Origin: Vanessa cardui
Lineage: Eukaryota > Arthropoda > Insecta > Lepidoptera > Nymphalidae
Assembly (NCBI RefSeq): GCF_905220365.1
Contig: NC_061152.1
Location: 3,709,001 to 3,773,000, forward strand
Direction: 5' to 3'
DNA length: 64,000 nt
In this document: piece by piece, positions 60,682 through 64,000 of the stretch
How the letters are laid out: every line of letters starts with the position of its first letter
Position numbering within the stretch: the first letter of the stretch is position 1
Program-made: the position numbers and the translations under genes
The notes under the pieces: generated by a model
Databases searched by the model: none
The model's input: the letters and a program-made list of their open reading frames with translations, nothing else
Told to the model about the DNA's origin: nothing

Positions 60682-60939
60682 ATGATGCCACGTAAAAATA
60701 TAAATACATCGACCAAATTTAGTTTATTGAACTGTCTTTCTGTCTGTCGTTCGAATCGATTCATGCTTAATATTGCAATATTATTATATATCTATATATA
60801 TAGATTATATAATTGATAATATTTTTCACTAAAGGTAACACAGTAGATATTTTTTTTTGTAAATTACAGATAATTATTTTTCATATGACACCCGGTTATA
60901 ATTAATGCTGTGTTAAAAGTATATTTTTACAATTGTATA

Positions 60940-61130
60940 TAGGGTGACCAGATATTCTTGAAGTAACATCGGACAGTCCCGAATATAACATGTTCAGAAA
61001 TGGTCATATAAAGTTTAATTAAAGTTAATATAAATGTTTCTGAGTGTATCGTATGACATAACTGATTCATTCTAATCCTAAAACGATTGATCCATGTCCG
61101 AGGTTTAACTGAATGTTTGGTCACCTTATG
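60940..61130. mobile_element. Short inverted-repeat element, GGTGACCAGATATTC family
   Basis: Ends TAGGGTGACCAGATATTC and inverse TAAGGTGACCAAACATTC. Lies in the presumed 3' UTR. Target duplication unclear. Confidence 0.6.
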
Positions 61131-61148
61131 TATGAGTTATTTCACAGC

Positions 61149-61154
61149 AATAAA
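61149..61154 (+). terminator. Candidate poly(A) signal AATAAA
   Basis: First clear AATAAA after the stop codon, about 470 nt downstream. It follows a MITE (60940-61130), so the 3' UTR may include it. Other AATAAA motifs occur further on (for example near 62158), so the true end is open. Confidence 0.35.
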
Positions 61155-61183
61155 GTTTGATCACATAGCTTGAACTATGTATA

Positions 61184-61612
61184 CAAGTAGTCCTTGTACT
61201 TACACTCGACACTGGATATAGCCCTGTCTTTGTCTAACTTAACACTGTACGATATGCGAGAAAGAGATGAAACGAATGTGATATCGATGTAACATTCACT
61301 CCATCTCTCTCTCACAGATGGGTCACTGTAAAGTTAGAGAGAGATAGAGTAAATGTTTCATGAGTTAAATGTCGTCGTACTTTGAACGCTTTGACGTAAG
61401 AAAGAGATGAAACGGATGTGATGTCGATATAACATTCGCTCCATCTCTCTCTCACATATGGGCTACTGGAAAGTTAGAGAGGGACAGGGCTAATGTATCA
61501 CGAGTTTCACGATATTAGTAGTTGTTTGTTGTTACGTCATCGTGAAACCGATGACGAAACACTGTTCGACGTAACGACCAGTAACGAAACGTCGTAAGTC
61601 GAGGACTGCTTG
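61184..61612. mobile_element. TA-flanked MITE with internal tandem duplication
   Basis: Ends CAAGTAGTCCTTGTACTTAC and inverse CAAGCAGTCCTCGACTTAC, each flanked by TA. Inside, an AAAGAGATGAAAC..GTTAGAGAG unit is repeated with a 140-bp period (61261 and 61401). Confidence 0.75.
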
Positions 61613-61619
61613 TATTATA

Positions 61620-64000
61620 AATAATATGAGTAAAGAATTGTCTTATTTACGTATATAAGTAATATCCCCCGCCACTCACCCCGTTTTCGCCCTACAAATA
61701 TATAACAACACATCAGAACTACGTAAAACTTATTATTAACGTCTGACATATCTCGAGTTTTAATTCTATACTCGTATTGTTTATAATGACTTTTATGTTA
61801 TTGTATTAAGGTTGAATTTCGATTGATATTACTTTCGACTTAATACCTTTTGTAATAATTAAATCGTAAACATGTCCGTTGCCATAGCAACCGTTTTTGA
61901 ATTTAAATTTTTACTATTTATATATGAACAGACAGATGGGAGGATATACTTCAACACGCCTACGCTTTCCAAATATATGTAATTCTTAATTATACGCAGT
62001 AAATTGAGCTTAAAATGATTTGTCTATGGAATATGTTATTTTTTTTTTAATTCGTTTCGTATACAATGTAAACAGAATCGGAAAAAAGAATTAAAATTTG
62101 TAAAAAAAAAAAAATATATTCTAATTTTGAATTATGTATAAACTGTCCGTAGAGTTAAATAAATTGTTTTTTTTTTCGTTTTACATTTCATACGAAACGA
62201 ATCTTTGATTTTGACTTAAGGCACTCGAATCGTAATCTCCATTGTTTTTTTTTTTTTAATAATAAGTTTTTTCCTTGTATTGCCATTATAAATATTACTT
62301 GGAGGTTAAAATACGATTATAAAAAAAGACATTATATAAAAATAAATAATTAAATTAATTATTATATACAATTTAAATCAATTACATTTTAGCTCGATAA
62401 CGTCTGTTTTTAATTTGTGGCTCGGTGCTAAAAGAGCCTATGTACAATTTTGAGTGGATTGCATTTTGCCTTCTAACGTATAAGGCTACATTGAACAAAG
62501 TCGCTTCTCGCTATCAACACGTTTAGATCTTTTAGACTACTCAACAGATTTTAATGTGCTTTTCATTAATATATAGAAAGATGGAAGGATCAAATGTATA
62601 ATACATGCATATTATAGTAGAGAAAAGCCAGGATTTTGAACTTTCTTATTCGAAAAAAAAACAAAACAGTATGTTTTTTTTATGTTCGTTAATCTAAGAG
62701 ATGTATATAGAGCCTTATTGCACCCGAGTGAAACCGATGGGTTGCTAGTATTGCTATATATATAATATATAAAACAATTTGTTTCTTTTTTAATAACAAA
62801 AAGGAAGAATTATTGATTTATGCCTTTTGCAAGGAATTTAATATGAAACGTTTCAAACAAACGTATGATATAATACTAATTTTGTGACATTCAATAATTA
62901 TTGCACTATATTATGTAAATATATTTAATTGTTATAATTTTTTAAGCATGACACGTCATGCCATAGTCCGCTATGACGCGGAAAATTAAAAAAAAAATCT
63001 TTAAGTCCGCTCAGAATTTTCTAGTGCTGCTCTACATTTAAAAATGGAACACTCAAATTAATTTATTTTCTATAACAGCTTCGATTCTTTGTTATCTATG
63101 ACACAAGATGATACACGAATACAAGAGTCACAAACGAATTTTTAAACATTATAGATTCCATTTACACGAAATGAGCTACCAAGGGAAATTGCCCTGACGC
63201 TCTGATTGGTCAATTCGCTTGAATTTCATTGGCTAATATTACTTAAGATCGCCTGACATGTCGGTTTCTTTTGCTTCACTACGCGTATCGACCAATCAGG
63301 TGCGACTATTTTGTTCTTAAGGAGTTCGATTTGTGAAAAAGATTATATATGAGATTTTTAATCTGAGCAATTCCTATGCACAATTCTAGAAGCTTTGTGA
63401 CGTCATAAGTTGGATTTAATATGATTGGTTGATAGTTTTTTTTTTTTAATATTGGTCAAAGGTGAAATGTTATTGATTTTAATTGTATATAAATGAATTT
63501 ATTTTTATATAAAATGATAAATATTTAATACAATTATACGGCTTTACTCATAACATATTTATGGGAGGGGTCTAGTTAAGCTGTGGTTTCTTCTTTCAAA
63601 TGATAAATCATAAAAGACGGAAAGAGATGAAACATTGTTTAACTACATTTATAAATGATGCCGTTAATGATTAATTAATATTTGAAAATTTTTTCAATAA
63701 ATTTATAGCGTTTTCATCCGAAAAATTGTCCACGATAAATTTATATAAATAAAGATTCTCTTGTACACAATCTTCAATGATGCACGATGAAAAATATAAC
63801 TATCTCTTTCTTTTGTATGGAAACAGAGCGAATATAATATTGCACAGATAATGCGTCATGTCAAAGAATACAGACGTATATAAAAGTCATAGCTTATGCG
63901 CCTTAATACGGATGAGTCCTTAGCGTATAATTCTTCTCTCGCTTCCTCTTGTACGCTTACACGCTTGAGACAGTATTGCGTCCTTGTCACTCATTGCCGC
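61620..64000. other. Downstream intergenic AT-rich DNA
   Basis: No open frame of note. It contains an RFX-type X-box at 61878-61891, a Helitron-like scrap at about 62490-62745 and the CCAAT-rich repeat at 63185-63330. The next gene is not inside the window. Confidence 0.4.

Noticed and set aside
60467..60709. Minus-strand frame over the last exon
   Set aside because: Shadow of the GC-rich exon 20, which matches the ORP5/8 C-terminus on the + strand.

Overview
This is AT-rich nuclear DNA from an insect, almost certainly a moth or butterfly. It holds one large, recognisable protein-coding gene on the + strand, buried in several families of short interspersed repeats, MITEs, Helitron-like fragments and LINE tails. 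Some of these repeats resemble families known from butterfly genomes; that link is from memory, and the species was not determined.

The gene is an oxysterol-binding protein-related protein of the ORP5/ORP8 type, an ER-anchored lipid-transfer protein. I assembled 20 coding exons from 12190 (ATG) to 60681 (TGA). Every intron is GT-AG and all reading phases agree, giving 853 residues. In order they are a Pro/Thr/Ser-rich N-terminus, a PH domain (about 149-270), an acidic linker, an OSBP-related lipid-binding domain (about 370-735, with LGETF and EQVSHHPP), a short coiled coil and a C-terminal membrane anchor (about 831-849). Between exons 8 and 9 lies a 22-kb intron that is not silent. It holds two extra exons (25992-26487 and 27598-27743) that would insert 214 codons in frame, and a candidate alternative first exon (38700-38922) that would make a short form without the PH domain.

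Layout. 1-12.1 kb: upstream repeats, including a pogo/Tigger-like element (2843-4568) and a 3-kb hAT-type element (6326-9370) carrying a LINE reverse-transcriptase fragment. 12.1-23.7 kb: promoter motif and exons 1-8 (N-terminus and PH domain), with antisense tRNA-Asn and tRNA-Cys genes in introns. 23.7-45.8 kb: the giant intron with the alternative exons, SINEs, MITEs and an overlapping double palindrome. 45.8-60.7 kb: exons 9-20, a second tRNA-Asn gene in intron 13, and in intron 19 a tandem array that has copied the splice donor of exon 19 about six times. 60.7-64 kb: 3' UTR and downstream AT-rich DNA with MITEs.

Part of the story is how repeats shape the gene. Several splice acceptors lie within about 20-35 bp of a SINE, several hAT insertions keep perfect 8-bp target duplications, and CRE-like TGACGTCA sites recur in the introns. 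Splice sites and isoforms are inferred from sequence alone; no transcript data were available.
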